A stretch of 64,000 nucleotides of DNA, from assembly GCA_050157065.1 (NCBI GenBank), contig CP189573.1; one strand, given 5' to 3'. Every line of letters starts with the position of its first letter. The stretch's first letter is position 1. The position numbers and the translations under genes are program-made. Of this stretch, positions 8,250-17,148 are shown in pieces. A model generated the notes under the pieces. The model saw only the letters and a program-made list of their open reading frames with translations, was not told the origin of the DNA and searched no databases. Source of the DNA: Avipropionibacterium sp050157065 (GTDB lineage: Bacteria > Actinomycetota > Actinomycetes > Propionibacteriales > Propionibacteriaceae).

Positions 8250-10552
8250 CCACCGCTGGTGCAGGTGATCACACCGTGCTCGAACCGGGACACCTGGGTG
8301 GCCCCGGTGGTGGTGTCCGCGATCGGCCAACCCAGCCGGGAGCGGTCGGCCCCTAGGTCCGCGTAGGTCCGATGGCCTGCACCGGACACGACCCTGGCAC
8401 CACCCGGACGCCAGTAGATCCCGCCGCGGACGAAGAGCGACTTCCGCGAGCCCGGGACGGCACCGGCCATCTCGTCGCTGATCGGGAGCCCGATCAGCGC
8501 CGGCCCGTTGACCTGCTTGTACCGGGTCAGGATGGCGCCATGGACGGCGCGCGACCCGGTCGGCGGGGAGAAGTAGAAGTTGCCCTTGGTGAACGTCACC
8601 ATCCTGGAACCGGGCAGTGGTCCGTCGATCTCGTCACTGGTCGGGGCACCGATGATCTCGGCCATGCCCGCCGACCGGTACCGGCCCAGGATGCCGCCGA
8701 TCAGGATGTGGGCCCGGGTCGACGGACCCCAGTAGATCGCGCCGTCGCTGAACGTGTTCATGCGCTGCCCGGGCAGGTGTCCCGGCATCTCGTCACTGGT
8801 CGGCAACCCGATCAGTTCCGCCGCGTTCGACGCCTTGTACTTGGCCAGGATGGAGCCGTGCACGGCGCGTGACCCGGTGACCGGGGAGAAGTAGAAGTTT
8901 CCGTTGGTGAGCGTCACCATCAACGTCCCGGGCAGTGGGCCGGGGATCTCGTCGCTGGTGGGCATGCCCATGATCTGGGCCATGCCGGGCGAGCGGTACC
9001 GCGACAGGATGCCACCCTTGAGCCACCGCGCCTGCGTCGACGGGCCCCAGTAGATCGCCCCCTTGGCGAAGTTGCTGACCAGCTGGCCCGACACGTGTCC
9101 CGGCACCTCGTTGCTGGTCGCCAGCCCCAGCTGGGCCGGTCCCGCCACCGCCCAGTACTTGTTCCGGATCGCGCCGTGCACCTCGTGGGCGCCGGTGCCC
9201 GCGGACTGGTGGAGGTCGGCCCCCTCCATCCGCGCGATCGACCCGCCGGCGACCGCTTCCTCGTTGTGCGTCGGAGCGCCGATCCAGCCGGCCTGCCCAC
9301 CGGCCCCGGTCCAGAACTGGTGGTTGGGTGACCCCGGTCGCAGCCCACCGGTGACCTGCACCAACGATGACCGCAGCCCCATGTCCCGCCGGAACTCGGC
9401 ACCCGACAGCGACACCTGCCGACTGGAGCCGACGATGATGACCCGTTCGACGCGGCCGCCGAACCGGCCCCCGCCGTCGCGTTGCTCCACGCGGATGGCG
9501 CGCAGTGTGCCGACGTTGACCCGCGCCGAGATCTCGGCCGGGGTGAGTGACATCGTCCACGTCTGGTTCTGCACGTACCCGTCATACGGGTCGGGCTTCG
9601 CCGGCAGGTACGGCTGGCCCCCGTCGACGGTGTGGCCACCGTTGGATGACGAGAACAGGGCATCGATCGGCTGTCCGCCGTAGGTCAGGATCTGGTGCGC
9701 GGTGGCGGTGATCGCGGCATCGGCACCCGGGTGCTCGGCGGAGACCCCTTGGTAGACCTGACAGGTCGTGGTGTCGCACAGGTCGTACGGGCTGGCCGGG
9801 CGGAGACGACGGGTGGCGTAGGTCCGGGCCGCGACGGACTGGGCCCGTACCGCGGCGGCCGTCCAGGTGGCCGGCATCTCCGCCGGTACGACACCGCGCA
9901 GGTAGGACTCCATCGGCAACGCGTTGACGGTCCGCAGGTTGCTGCCGTCGGGGGTCAGGCCGACCGACCCACGCAGCCGTTGGGTGCCCGACGGCTTGAT
10001 CAACTCGACCTGTCCGGTGGGAATGTTCTCGAAGACCCACCCGACGGCCTGGGGGTGCAGCCCCCACGCCGGCGTCGCGTGCCACGCGTTGTTGCGGTCG
10101 CGCTGCTCGAGGTACCAGCCGCCCGCGTTGCGGCCCACCCGCCAACCGGTCACGTCCGGATCGCTGCGGAAGGTGTAGGTACCGGCGGCATGGCCGTCAC
10201 CGGCGAGCTGCCGCAGCCGCAGCCCCGGGATGGCCACGGCGGCGGTGTTGGCGTCATTGTCGGACGTGATCCAGATCCGGATCTGCCGCTGGGCCGAGGG
10301 CAGGCTGGTCACGGTCGTGCCGGGGTAGTAGAACGCCATGATCTGCTGCCAGGACCGACCCTGCCGCGCCTGGCCGAGGGCCCCGTACTGACTCATCCCC
10401 CAGCCGTGGCCCCAGCCGGCCCCGGTGAACCGGATGGTGTTGTCGTACGGCACGGCCGTCTGTTCGGCCGCCCGTGCCGGGGACGCCGGCGCGACGGTGA
10501 ACACCAGCAGTCCCGCCAGCCACAGGGCCACGAGGCCTCTCAACCGCACCAT
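8228..10552 (-). CDS. Secreted SpoIID/LytB-domain protein with LGFP repeats
   Basis: 774 residues. Residues 1-28 form a Sec signal peptide (MVRLRGLVALWLAGLLVFTV, then APASPARA). A SpoIID/LytB-type domain follows (about 35-340; GWGHGWGMSQYGA near the start and SVAARTYA mid-domain), known from peptidoglycan-modifying sporulation proteins but also found in non-sporulating actinobacteria. From about 380 to the end come LGFP repeats of about 50 residues, thought to bind the cell envelope. Two repeat types alternate: one with YFSP-TGSRAVHG, one with IYWGPST and PTSDEI. Likely an exported cell-wall binding or modifying protein. The last residues overlap the 18-bp tandem array. Confidence 0.88.
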   Translation of the reverse strand: MVRLRGLVALWLAGLLVFTVAPASPARAAEQTAVPYDNTIRFTGAGWGHGWGMSQYGALGQARQGRSWQQIMAFYYPGTTVTSLPSAQRQIRIWITSDNDANTAAVAIPGLRLRQLAGDGHAAGTYTFRSDPDVTGWRVGRNAGGWYLEQRDRNNAWHATPAWGLHPQAVGWVFENIPTGQVELIKPSGTQRLRGSVGLTPDGSNLRTVNALPMESYLRGVVPAEMPATWTAAAVRAQSVAARTYATRRLRPASPYDLCDTTTCQVYQGVSAEHPGADAAITATAHQILTYGGQPIDALFSSSNGGHTVDGGQPYLPAKPDPYDGYVQNQTWTMSLTPAEISARVNVGTLRAIRVEQRDGGGRFGGRVERVIIVGSSRQVSLSGAEFRRDMGLRSSLVQVTGGLRPGSPNHQFWTGAGGQAGWIGAPTHNEEAVAGGSIARMEGADLHQSAGTGAHEVHGAIRNKYWAVAGPAQLGLATSNEVPGHVSGQLVSNFAKGAIYWGPSTQARWLKGGILSRYRSPGMAQIMGMPTSDEIPGPLPGTLMVTLTNGNFYFSPVTGSRAVHGSILAKYKASNAAELIGLPTSDEMPGHLPGQRMNTFSDGAIYWGPSTRAHILIGGILGRYRSAGMAEIIGAPTSDEIDGPLPGSRMVTFTKGNFYFSPPTGSRAVHGAILTRYKQVNGPALIGLPISDEMAGAVPGSRKSLFVRGGIYWRPGGARVVSGAGHRTYADLGADRSRLGWPIADTTTGATQVSRFEHGVITCTSGGCTVSYT

Positions 10553-10680
10553 GTCATCCCCGTCCGACGACCGGGGCCACTCACCCCGACAACGTTCCGC
10601 AACCCATCCTGCACCCCGTCAAGCGCGACACGCCAGTGGCTGGTGTGGTTTGTGGGACGGAGTCAGGCCCACGGCGACCC

Positions 10681-11973
10681 TCAGCCCTGCGCGACGGTCG
10701 GGTCCTCGACCCGACCGATGAACAACGGGGTCCGGGTCTCCACGTCGTGGATGACGTACAGGTACGGCTTGTCGAAGACGAACTTCTCCGGCTCGTCGAC
10801 CGGTGCGCTGGTGACCCCCGCGCCCACTGCGGTCGCCGCGGCCGCCTCCGCGCCGATCTCGTCCACCTCGATCACGGCGCGGTGCAGGATGAACGCGATC
10901 ATCAGCTGTTCGGTCTCGGTCATCCCCGAGAAGTCGGCCCGGTCCGTCATCGCGGTCGGCATCCCCAGTTCGCCGAGTGTCCCCTTGAGCTCGGCCTTCC
11001 ACTCCAACGTCCACTTCGGCAGCTGCAGGTCCACCCGGGCCGGTGCCAGGCCGTCCAGCAGCGTGATCAACCCGCCGTCGGCCCAGTGCGCCAGGGTGTC
11101 GTCGATGGTGCCGGTTGGTTCGACCAGTGCCATCGCCAGCTGCTCCCCGACGAACTTCTTCGACGCGGCCCGGCACACCGCGTCCTCGTGGTAGGCCTCC
11201 GCCGAACCGACCATCGTGTCGGGCTGCACGACCTCACCGTCGGCGCGGGTGAACGGTCGGGCCTCGGTCGCGCCCTCGGAGAACGGCTTCAGCCACGGCG
11301 CCTTCAGGTGGATCGCGTTCACCAGCACCAGCCGGGTCTCGGCGGTCAGATCGTCCGGGCCGACGATCTGCTCGATCTTCCCCGCGGTCGCGTCACTGGT
11401 CCAGCCGTTGATGGCTTCCGCCGAGCCGGTCGGATCCCCGCCGAAGTCGACCAGGTTCATCCCGGCTCCGTAGAACTCGGCCAAGGTGGTCAAGAAGGCC
11501 TCCTCGAACTCGTAGCCCGGCAGTGACCACAGCGAGTTTGCGATGTTGAGGGTGACCTCGGCGTCCTCCCCGTTGTGCTGGAAGGTCCCGCTGCGACCGT
11601 TCAGGGCCTGGCTCAACGTGTTGACGCCCTCGTTGAACGCCGCCAGGTCGGCCGCCTCCAACACCTCGTCCATCTCGGTGGCGGTCTGCCCGGCGGCGCC
11701 GTTGCGGGTCATCGCCAGCGCGATCAGCACCGACAGCGGGGAGGCGACCAGGTTCGCCCCCGGTTGGGTGACGCCTTGGGTCAGGCGTGAGGTGAACGAG
11801 GCAACCGTGTCCGGGACGTCGGCCAGTTCGCCGGGTGCCCGGCGGTCGGTATCGACGCGCGCCTCGGCGGCAGAGCCGTTGCCCGAGGTGCAACTGGTCA
11901 CGAGACCCATCGTGGCCAGTCCGGCCAGTCCGGCGAGCAGGGTACGGCGGTCCAGGAGGAGTGGAGTGCGCAT
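10681..11973 (-). CDS. Serpin-family protease inhibitor, predicted Tat lipoprotein
   Basis: 430 residues from the ATG at 11973 (an in-frame GTG at 11988 would add five). The signal region has the twin-arginine stretch DRRTLLAG (8-15) and lipobox VTSC with C28, so it is probably anchored outside the membrane. The rest is a full-length serpin: NSLWSL, FLVNAIHLKAPW-type core, and the hinge EIGAEAAAATAVGAG with the small residues required for loop insertion, so it should be inhibitory. Ungapped alignment to antitrypsin puts P1-P1' at about Thr-Ser, but loop length makes this uncertain. The C-terminal FDKPYLYVI and FIGRVEDP strands are present. Serpins are uncommon in bacteria; the target protease is unknown. 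Confidence 0.92.
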   Translation of the reverse strand: MRTPLLLDRRTLLAGLAGLATMGLVTSCTSGNGSAAEARVDTDRRAPGELADVPDTVASFTSRLTQGVTQPGANLVASPLSVLIALAMTRNGAAGQTATEMDEVLEAADLAAFNEGVNTLSQALNGRSGTFQHNGEDAEVTLNIANSLWSLPGYEFEEAFLTTLAEFYGAGMNLVDFGGDPTGSAEAINGWTSDATAGKIEQIVGPDDLTAETRLVLVNAIHLKAPWLKPFSEGATEARPFTRADGEVVQPDTMVGSAEAYHEDAVCRAASKKFVGEQLAMALVEPTGTIDDTLAHWADGGLITLLDGLAPARVDLQLPKWTLEWKAELKGTLGELGMPTAMTDRADFSGMTETEQLMIAFILHRAVIEVDEIGAEAAAATAVGAGVTSAPVDEPEKFVFDKPYLYVIHDVETRTPLFIGRVEDPTVAQG

Positions 11974-12134
11974 ACCCCATTCACGCACGACACGGACTCA
12001 CGGTTGTCGCAGCATCGCCATCATCGGTGCTTCCCAGCGTGCGGCTTCGGTGGCATAGTCACAGATCTGACCGCCAGCGAGGGCGGAGGACGCGTCCTGT
12101 GCGCCAACTCCACCCCGGACCCAGGAGGTTCGAC

Positions 12135-13155
12135 GTGACCACGGCAACTGAAGAAAGCTTGGCAGCCGAGGAGAAGAGCCGCCGCGGCGGCTTCTCCTCG
12201 CGGCGGGTGTTCATCCTGGCCGCGATCGGGTCGGCCGTCGGGCTCGGCAACATCTGGCGTTTCCCCCACGTGGCCTACGACAACGGTGGCGGCTCGTTCC
12301 TGATCCCCTACCTGGTGGCGTTGCTGGTGGCCGGGATCCCGTTCCTCTTCCTCGACTACGCGGTCGGCCACAAGTTCCGCGGTTCGCCACCTCTCGCGCT
12401 GGCACGGCTGTCGCGCAAGTTGGAGGGCATCGGCTGGTGGCAGGTGGGTGTCTGCGTCGTGATCTCGATCTACTACGCAGCCATCATCGGCTGGGCCGCC
12501 ACCTACATGGTGCTGTCGGCCAATCGCGGCTGGGGTGCCGACCCCGACGCCTTCTTCAGCTCCTCCTTCCTGCAGGCGGGCGAGCCCGGACTGAGCCTGA
12601 ACTTCGTCCCGGGCCTGCTGTGGCCACTGGTGGCGGTGTGGGTGGTGCTGATCGTGGTGATGCTGCTCGGCGTGCAGAAGGGTGTCGGAGCCACCTCGGT
12701 GATCTTCATTCCGCTCCTGGTGCTGGTGTTCGTGGTGATGGTGGTCCAAGCGCTGATGCTGCCCGGGGCCGCCACGGGCTTGGACGCCTTCTTCACCCCC
12801 AACTGGGCGGCACTGCTCGACCCCGGCGTGTGGGTCGCAGCCTTCGGGCAGATCTTCTTCTCGCTCTCCGTCGGCTTCGGCATCATGATCACGTACGCGT
12901 CGTACGTCAATCGGCGCAACGACATGACCGGATCGGGTCTGGTCGCCGGGTTCGCCAACTCCAGCTTCGAACTGCTCGCCGGCATCGGGGTGTTCGCGGT
13001 CCTCGGCTTCATGGCCCAGGCGAGTGATGCGCCGGTGAGCGAGGTGGTCGTCTCCAGCAGCATCGGCCTCGCCTTCATCGCCTTCCCCGCGATCATCAGC
13101 CAGGCACCCGGCGGCCCGGTGATCGGCATCCTGTTCTTCGCCTCGCTGATCCTGG
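12135..13155 (+). pseudogene. MetP-like NSS sodium-dependent transporter, 5' part, disrupted by IS21
   Basis: GTG at 12135 with AGGAGG upstream opens a Neurotransmitter:Sodium Symporter family protein: FILAAIGSAVGLGNIWRFP is the signature first membrane helix with the sodium and substrate site. Seven or so membrane helices are encoded before the frame meets an inserted element after 340 codons. Joined to 16411-16949 it gives 519 residues, the normal family length, without any frame error. The partner small-subunit gene downstream indicates the methionine/alanine importer type (MetP). As it stands, translation continues into the element and stops at 13196, so transport is presumably lost. Confidence 0.9.
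13149..13155. repeat. Left target-site duplication of the IS21 element
   Basis: ATCCTGG here and again at 16404-16410 flank the element. Removing the element and one copy restores the transporter codons for L-I-L-A-G-I-T. Including three more outer bases (CTG versus CTC) would give a 10-bp duplication with one mismatch, so the exact size is uncertain. Confidence 0.8.
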
Positions 13156-13185
13156 TGACTCTGGCAGGTTGGTCTGGCCCCACCG

Positions 13186-13205
13186 TGACGGTCTGATCTG
13201 GCCCC
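13186..13205 (+). repeat. IS21 left inner terminal repeat
   Basis: TGACGGTCTGATCTGGCCCC, identical in inverted orientation to 16355-16374. Related GGTCTGGCCCCACC (about 13171) and GATCTGGCCCCACCC (about 13239) boxes flank it, giving the transposase a multiple-site left end. Confidence 0.88.
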
Positions 13206-13293
13206 GGCCGCGACGCGCGGGGGTGGTTGCGACGGTTTGATCTGGCCCCACCCGAGCCTGGCCTCACTGCTGGTTCGAGGAAGTGGGGTAGGG

Positions 13294-14980
13294 ATGGAGT
13301 CACGGGTGGAGTTGTTCGCGGCGATCCGGCGGGACGCACGGGTGGAGGGTCTCTCGATACGCGCGTTGGCGGCCCGGCATGGGGTGCACCGGCGTACGGT
13401 GCGGCAGGCGCTGACGTCAGCGGCACCGCCGGCTCGGAAGGTGCCGGTGCGTGCTGCGCCACGGCTGGACCCGTACCGGGTAGCGATCGACGAGATGCTG
13501 CGTTCGGATCTGGACGCGCCGCGTAAGCAGCGGCACACCGCCACCCGGATCCTGGCCCGCCTGGTCGACGAGCACGACGCTGCTGAGCTGTCGTACTCCA
13601 CGGTCCGCGACTACGTGCGGGTCCGGCGCGCGCAGATCGATCTGGAGGCGGGGCGTCGGGTGGAGGTGTTCGTGCCGCAGCAGCACGCCCCGGGCGCGGA
13701 GGCGGAGGTCGACTTCGGTGAGGTGTGGGTGGTGCTGGCCGGGGTGAAGACCAAGTGCCACATGTTCGTGTTCCGGCTCTCCTACTCCGGGAAGGCGATC
13801 CACCGGGTCTATCCGACCTGCGGCCAGGAGGCGTTCCTGGAAGGACACATCGAGGCGTTCCAGACCCTGGGCGGGGTACCGACACGGCACATCCGGTACG
13901 ACAACCTCTCCAGCGCGGTCACGACGGTGCTGCATGGCAAGGACCGCCGCCGCCAGGAGAACCAACGGTGGGTGCTGTTCTGCTCGCACTACGGCTTCGA
14001 TGCGTTCTACTGCCAGCCCGGCATCGCCGGCGCGCACGAGAAGGGCGGCGTCGAGGGCGAGGTCGGCTGGTTCCGCCGCAACCACCTCACCCCCATGCCC
14101 GCCGTGGACACCCTGGACGAGCTCAACGACCTCATCCGCGACTGGGAGACCGCCGACGAGGCACGCCGCCTGGCGGGAAAGAGCTCCACGGTCGGCGCCG
14201 ACTACCAAACCGAGAAGGTGCAGCTCGGGCCGTTGCCGGTGGAGCGGTTCGAGCCGGGGCTGGTGCTGCATCCGCGGGTCGACCGCTCGGCGATGATCAC
14301 GGTCCGGATGATGAGGTACTCGGTGCCCGCGCACCTGATCGGCCGCAAGGTCCGCGTCAGCCTGCGAGCCTCGCACCTGGCGGTCTACGACGGCCACACC
14401 CTGGTCGCCACCCACCGCCGGGTCGCCTCCCGCGGCGGGCACGTGGTGGACCTGGACCACTACCTCGAGGTCCTACGTGTCAAGCCCGGCGCACTGCCAG
14501 GGTCGACCGCGTTGGCGGCCGCCCGCGCGACCGGTGCGTGCGTTCACCTCAGCGCATGAGGCGTTCTGGGCCGAGGCGAGGAAAGTCAACGGCGACGCCG
14601 ACGGCACCCGCGAACTCATCGACGACGTCCTACTACTGCACCGCTCGCTACCTGCCGAGGCCGTGACCGCTGGGATCAGCGCAGCACTGACCGTCGGGGC
14701 GGTCTCAGCCGAAGTCGTGGCTGTCGAGGCACGCCGCCACCACACCGCCACGGGTGGGGCCAACACGGACCGTCAACCCGCTGCTCGACCCGCGGTGTTT
14801 GAGCAGCGTGTTGTCTCCCTGACCCAACGACGGCTGGCGGACCCGGCCGCGGTGATCGCCGGGCTCCCGGCGGATACGCGGCCGTTGCCCTCGGTGGCCG
14901 CCTACGACCAACTACTACCCCGCCGAGCAGCAGCCGCCAGGACCGCGGTTGATGACGACCTGTCGAGAGCGAGCAGCTGA
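13294..14980 (+). pseudogene. istA: istA transposase of IS21 element, frameshifted by a 4-bp duplication
   Basis: From ATG 13294 the frame encodes an N-terminal helix-turn-helix (RALAARHGVHRRTVRQAL) and the DDE catalytic core: D in AEVDFGEVW, D in RYDNLSS and E in AHEKGGVEGEVGWFRR. The frame then ends at 14559. The missing C-terminus (FTSAHEAFWAEARKV onward) continues one frame over to 14980. The cause is visible: TGCG is present twice in a row at 14535-14542; deleting one copy rejoins the protein as ...ATGA-FTSAHEAFW. Programmed shifting is unlikely because the break is a plain short duplication within a conserved region. Confidence 0.9.
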
Positions 14981-15780
14981 TGCCGACCACACCCACCCCG
15001 ACCAGCACGACCCTGCGCCGCCGCCGTGGTCTGACCGAGGAGGCCGCCCTCGCCGCCGTCGACCAAGCCTGCCGCCGGCTGCGGCTGCCCACCATCCGCG
15101 GCGTCCTCGACGAAGCAATCACCGCAGCGGTCAAGGAGCAACTGTCCTACCCCGGGTTCCTAGCCGAGCTGCTGCTAGCCGAGGTCGACGACCGCGACCG
15201 CCGCTCCTCCGCCCGCCGAGTCAAAGCCGCACAGTTCCCACGCCAGAAATGGCTCGGTGACTTCGACTTCGACGCCAACCCCGCCATCGAACCCGCGACC
15301 ATCCACCAGCTCGCCACCTGTGACTGGATCCGCCGCGGCGAACCACTCTGCCTCATCGGAGACTCCGGCACCGGCAAATCCCACCTACTCATCGGCCTGG
15401 GCACCGCAGCCGCCGAAGCGGGCCACCGCGTCCGCTACACCCTCGCCACCCGGCTCGTGAACGAACTCGTCGAAGCCGCCGACGAGAAGACCCTGGCCAA
15501 GACCATCGCCCGCTACGGCCGCGTCGACCTACTCATCATCGACGAACTCGGCTACATGGAACTAGGCCGCCGCGGCGCCGAACTCCTCTTCCAAGTCCTC
15601 ACCGAACGCGAAGAGAAGAACAGCATCGCCATCGCCTCCAACCAATCCTTCTCCGGCTGGACCCACACCTTCACCGACCCACGCCTATGCGCAGCCATCG
15701 TCGACCGCCTCACCTACCACGGCACCATCATCGAAACCGGCACCCACTCCTACCGACTCGCCCACAGTCGAGCGAGATAG
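14980..15780 (+). CDS. istB: IstB AAA+ ATPase, transposition helper of IS21 element
   Basis: 266 residues. Walker A GDSGTGKS (about 126-133), Walker B LLIIDELG and the sensor segment IAIASNQSF are intact. IstB assembles on DNA and directs IstA to its target. The ATG shares one base with the istA stop (TGATG), the usual coupling in IS21. The N-terminus has a short arginine-rich extension. Apparently functional on its own, although its partner is frameshifted. Confidence 0.95.
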   Translation: MPTTPTPTSTTLRRRRGLTEEAALAAVDQACRRLRLPTIRGVLDEAITAAVKEQLSYPGFLAELLLAEVDDRDRRSSARRVKAAQFPRQKWLGDFDFDANPAIEPATIHQLATCDWIRRGEPLCLIGDSGTGKSHLLIGLGTAAAEAGHRVRYTLATRLVNELVEAADEKTLAKTIARYGRVDLLIIDELGYMELGRRGAELLFQVLTEREEKNSIAIASNQSFSGWTHTFTDPRLCAAIVDRLTYHGTIIETGTHSYRLAHSRAR

Positions 15781-15805
15781 TCAGAGCAGGCAGAGAGCAC
15801 TGAAG

Positions 15806-16291
15806 TCAGAGGTCCCAGGCGTCCCGCCAACTTTCCGGGGTCGACCACCCACCGACCGCTGCATAGGCAGACCAAAGACCGTGGTGGTTGGCCTCGTGCT
15901 CGATGAAGACGTCGAACAGCTCTCCAATCCCCATCGCCGTGTCCCCGAACTGGTAGTTGGCAGCAACCGCCTCTGCTCCCAGCTCATCAACAACTGCGGA
16001 CAGCTCCGCGTCCGCACGCTCCAAGCCGGCGAGCAAGTCGTCCCGGTCAAGGCTGCCGCCGTATCGAGCGAACTTGGTAGGCATCGAAAGGACCCGCGAC
16101 CTCAGAGTGTCCGTATACAGGTCAGTGACCTGCAGAACATGTCGGAACTGGCGATCCATCGACCCGAAACGGGCGTGAGGTGAGAAAGCGTAACGATCCT
16201 GAGGAGTTTGCTCCACAAAGTCCCGCGTCAGTCCCCGCACGAACTGCCACGACGACCGGAAGTCGACGATCACCTGCTCGGTGCCATCCAT
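15806..16291 (-). CDS. DinB-like (DinB/YfiT superfamily) protein, passenger inside the IS21 element
   Basis: 161 residues predicted as a four-helix bundle. H51 (QFRHVLQ) and the HEANH motif with H132 and H136 match the three-histidine metal site of the DinB/YfiT superfamily, whose members include thiol-dependent transferases and proteins of unknown role. The gene lies between istB and the right inverted repeat, so it travels with the element; it is transcribed toward istB. Its DNA is visibly less GC-rich than the flanking genome, which suggests foreign origin. The ribosome site is weak. Substrate and benefit to host or element are unknown. Confidence 0.75.
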   Translation of the reverse strand: MDGTEQVIVDFRSSWQFVRGLTRDFVEQTPQDRYAFSPHARFGSMDRQFRHVLQVTDLYTDTLRSRVLSMPTKFARYGGSLDRDDLLAGLERADAELSAVVDELGAEAVAANYQFGDTAMGIGELFDVFIEHEANHHGLWSAYAAVGGWSTPESWRDAWDL

Positions 16292-16354
16292 GCCCGAACT
16301 CTAGGCATGGCACCCAGAACCCGCCACACACGCATGCGCACCACGTGCCCGATC

Positions 16355-16374
16355 GGGGCCAGATCAGACCGTCA
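16355..16374 (-). repeat. IS21 right inner terminal repeat
   Basis: Inverse complement of 13186-13205 with no mismatch. A further GGGGCCAC box lies at about 16379-16386 before the tip of the element at 16403. Confidence 0.88.
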
Positions 16375-16403
16375 ACTCGGGGCCACTTCAGCTTGACACA
16401 CTC

Positions 16404-16410
16404 ATCCTGG
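16404..16410. repeat. Right target-site duplication of the IS21 element
   Basis: ATCCTGG, matching 13149-13155 exactly; the interrupted transporter resumes here in the correct frame. Confidence 0.8.
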
Positions 16411-16949
16411 CGGGGATCACCTCCATGATCAGCATCGTGGAGGTGGTGATCAGCTCGGTCCGTGACAAGTTCGAACTGAAGCGCACACCGGCCGTCCTGA
16501 TCGTGATGCTCCCGATGGCCGTGGTCAGCGTCCTGCTGCTCGGGACCGACACCGCGCTGTACGCCCTCGACATCCTCGACCACTTCATCAACAACTTCGG
16601 CATCCTGCTCGTCGCCATCGTCAGCATGCTGCTGATCACCTGGATCGTGCGAGCCATCCCGGTCCTGCGGGACCACCTGAACCAGTACGGATCGTTCCGC
16701 CTGGGCCGCTGGTGGACCGTGTTGCTGGGCGTCGTCACCCCGATCGTGCTCGGCGTCAGCCTGATCCAGGGTCTGTGGACGGACGCCACCGAGCCGTACG
16801 AGGGCTACCCGGTCTGGCTGATCGGGCTGCTGGGCTGGGGCGTCGCCGGCGGTGTGATCGTGATCGGCTTCCTGTTCGTCCTGGTGCCGTGGCGCAAGGA
16901 TGACGCGTTGACGTTGCCGACCGTCGACCCGGAGGAGGTGACCCGATGA
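16411..16949 (+). pseudogene. MetP-like NSS transporter, 3' part cut off by IS21
   Basis: Resumes at A-G-I-T-S-M-I-S-I-V-E, the family's conserved helix 8 segment, and encodes the remaining membrane helices and a short cytoplasmic tail ending VDPEEVTR. It has no start of its own that would give a useful protein. The stop overlaps the ATG of the downstream 44-residue metS-like gene. No second frameshift or stop is present, so disruption appears recent. Confidence 0.9.
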
Positions 16950-17080
16950 GCGCCACATCCATCGTGATGATGATCATTGCGATCGTGGTGTTGTGGGGCG
17001 GGCTGACGCTGGCCATCCTCAACCTGAGCTTCCGCTCCCCCGCCAACCCGACCGAACCGCGCCACGGACCGCAGAGCTGA
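16946..17080 (+). CDS. MetS-like small subunit of a methionine/alanine NSS importer
   Basis: 44 residues: MSATSIVMMIIAIVVLWGG begins a single membrane helix followed by a short basic, proline-rich tail. In corynebacteria a comparable tiny gene (metS) follows metP and is needed for transport. The ATG overlaps the transporter stop by four bases (ATGA), with GGAGGAGG just upstream inside the transporter gene. Because the transporter is interrupted upstream, this subunit now lacks a partner and probably also its original promoter. Confidence 0.82.
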   Translation: MSATSIVMMIIAIVVLWGGLTLAILNLSFRSPANPTEPRHGPQS

Positions 17081-17148
17081 TTCGGCCCCCTCCGCCGGTG
17101 GCCTGGCCCGCGGCATGCTGCCGACCGCACCGGTGGACGCGGTGCCGG

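Larger units (their letters stand above)
13156..16403. mobile_element. IS21-family insertion sequence with a DinB-like passenger gene
   Basis: About 3248 bp. Contains istA (frameshifted) and istB overlapping by one base in the usual IS21 order, then an oppositely oriented passenger gene before the right end. Both ends hold the same 20-bp inverted sequence at 13186-13205 and 16355-16374, about 30 bases inside each boundary, and further TGGCCCC-type boxes nearer the tips, matching the multiple terminal repeats of IS21 elements. Outer tips are weakly conserved. It sits inside the MetP-like gene and is flanked by ATCCTGG. With istA broken, it is probably immobile unless complemented. Confidence 0.93.

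Noticed and set aside
13156..13196. Natural C-terminus of a shorter transporter
   Set aside because: The last 14 codons lie within the IS end and the missing helices are found past the element.
14477..14980. Separate gene downstream of istA
   Set aside because: It is the frameshifted C-terminus of IstA, explained by the TGCG duplication at 14535-14542.
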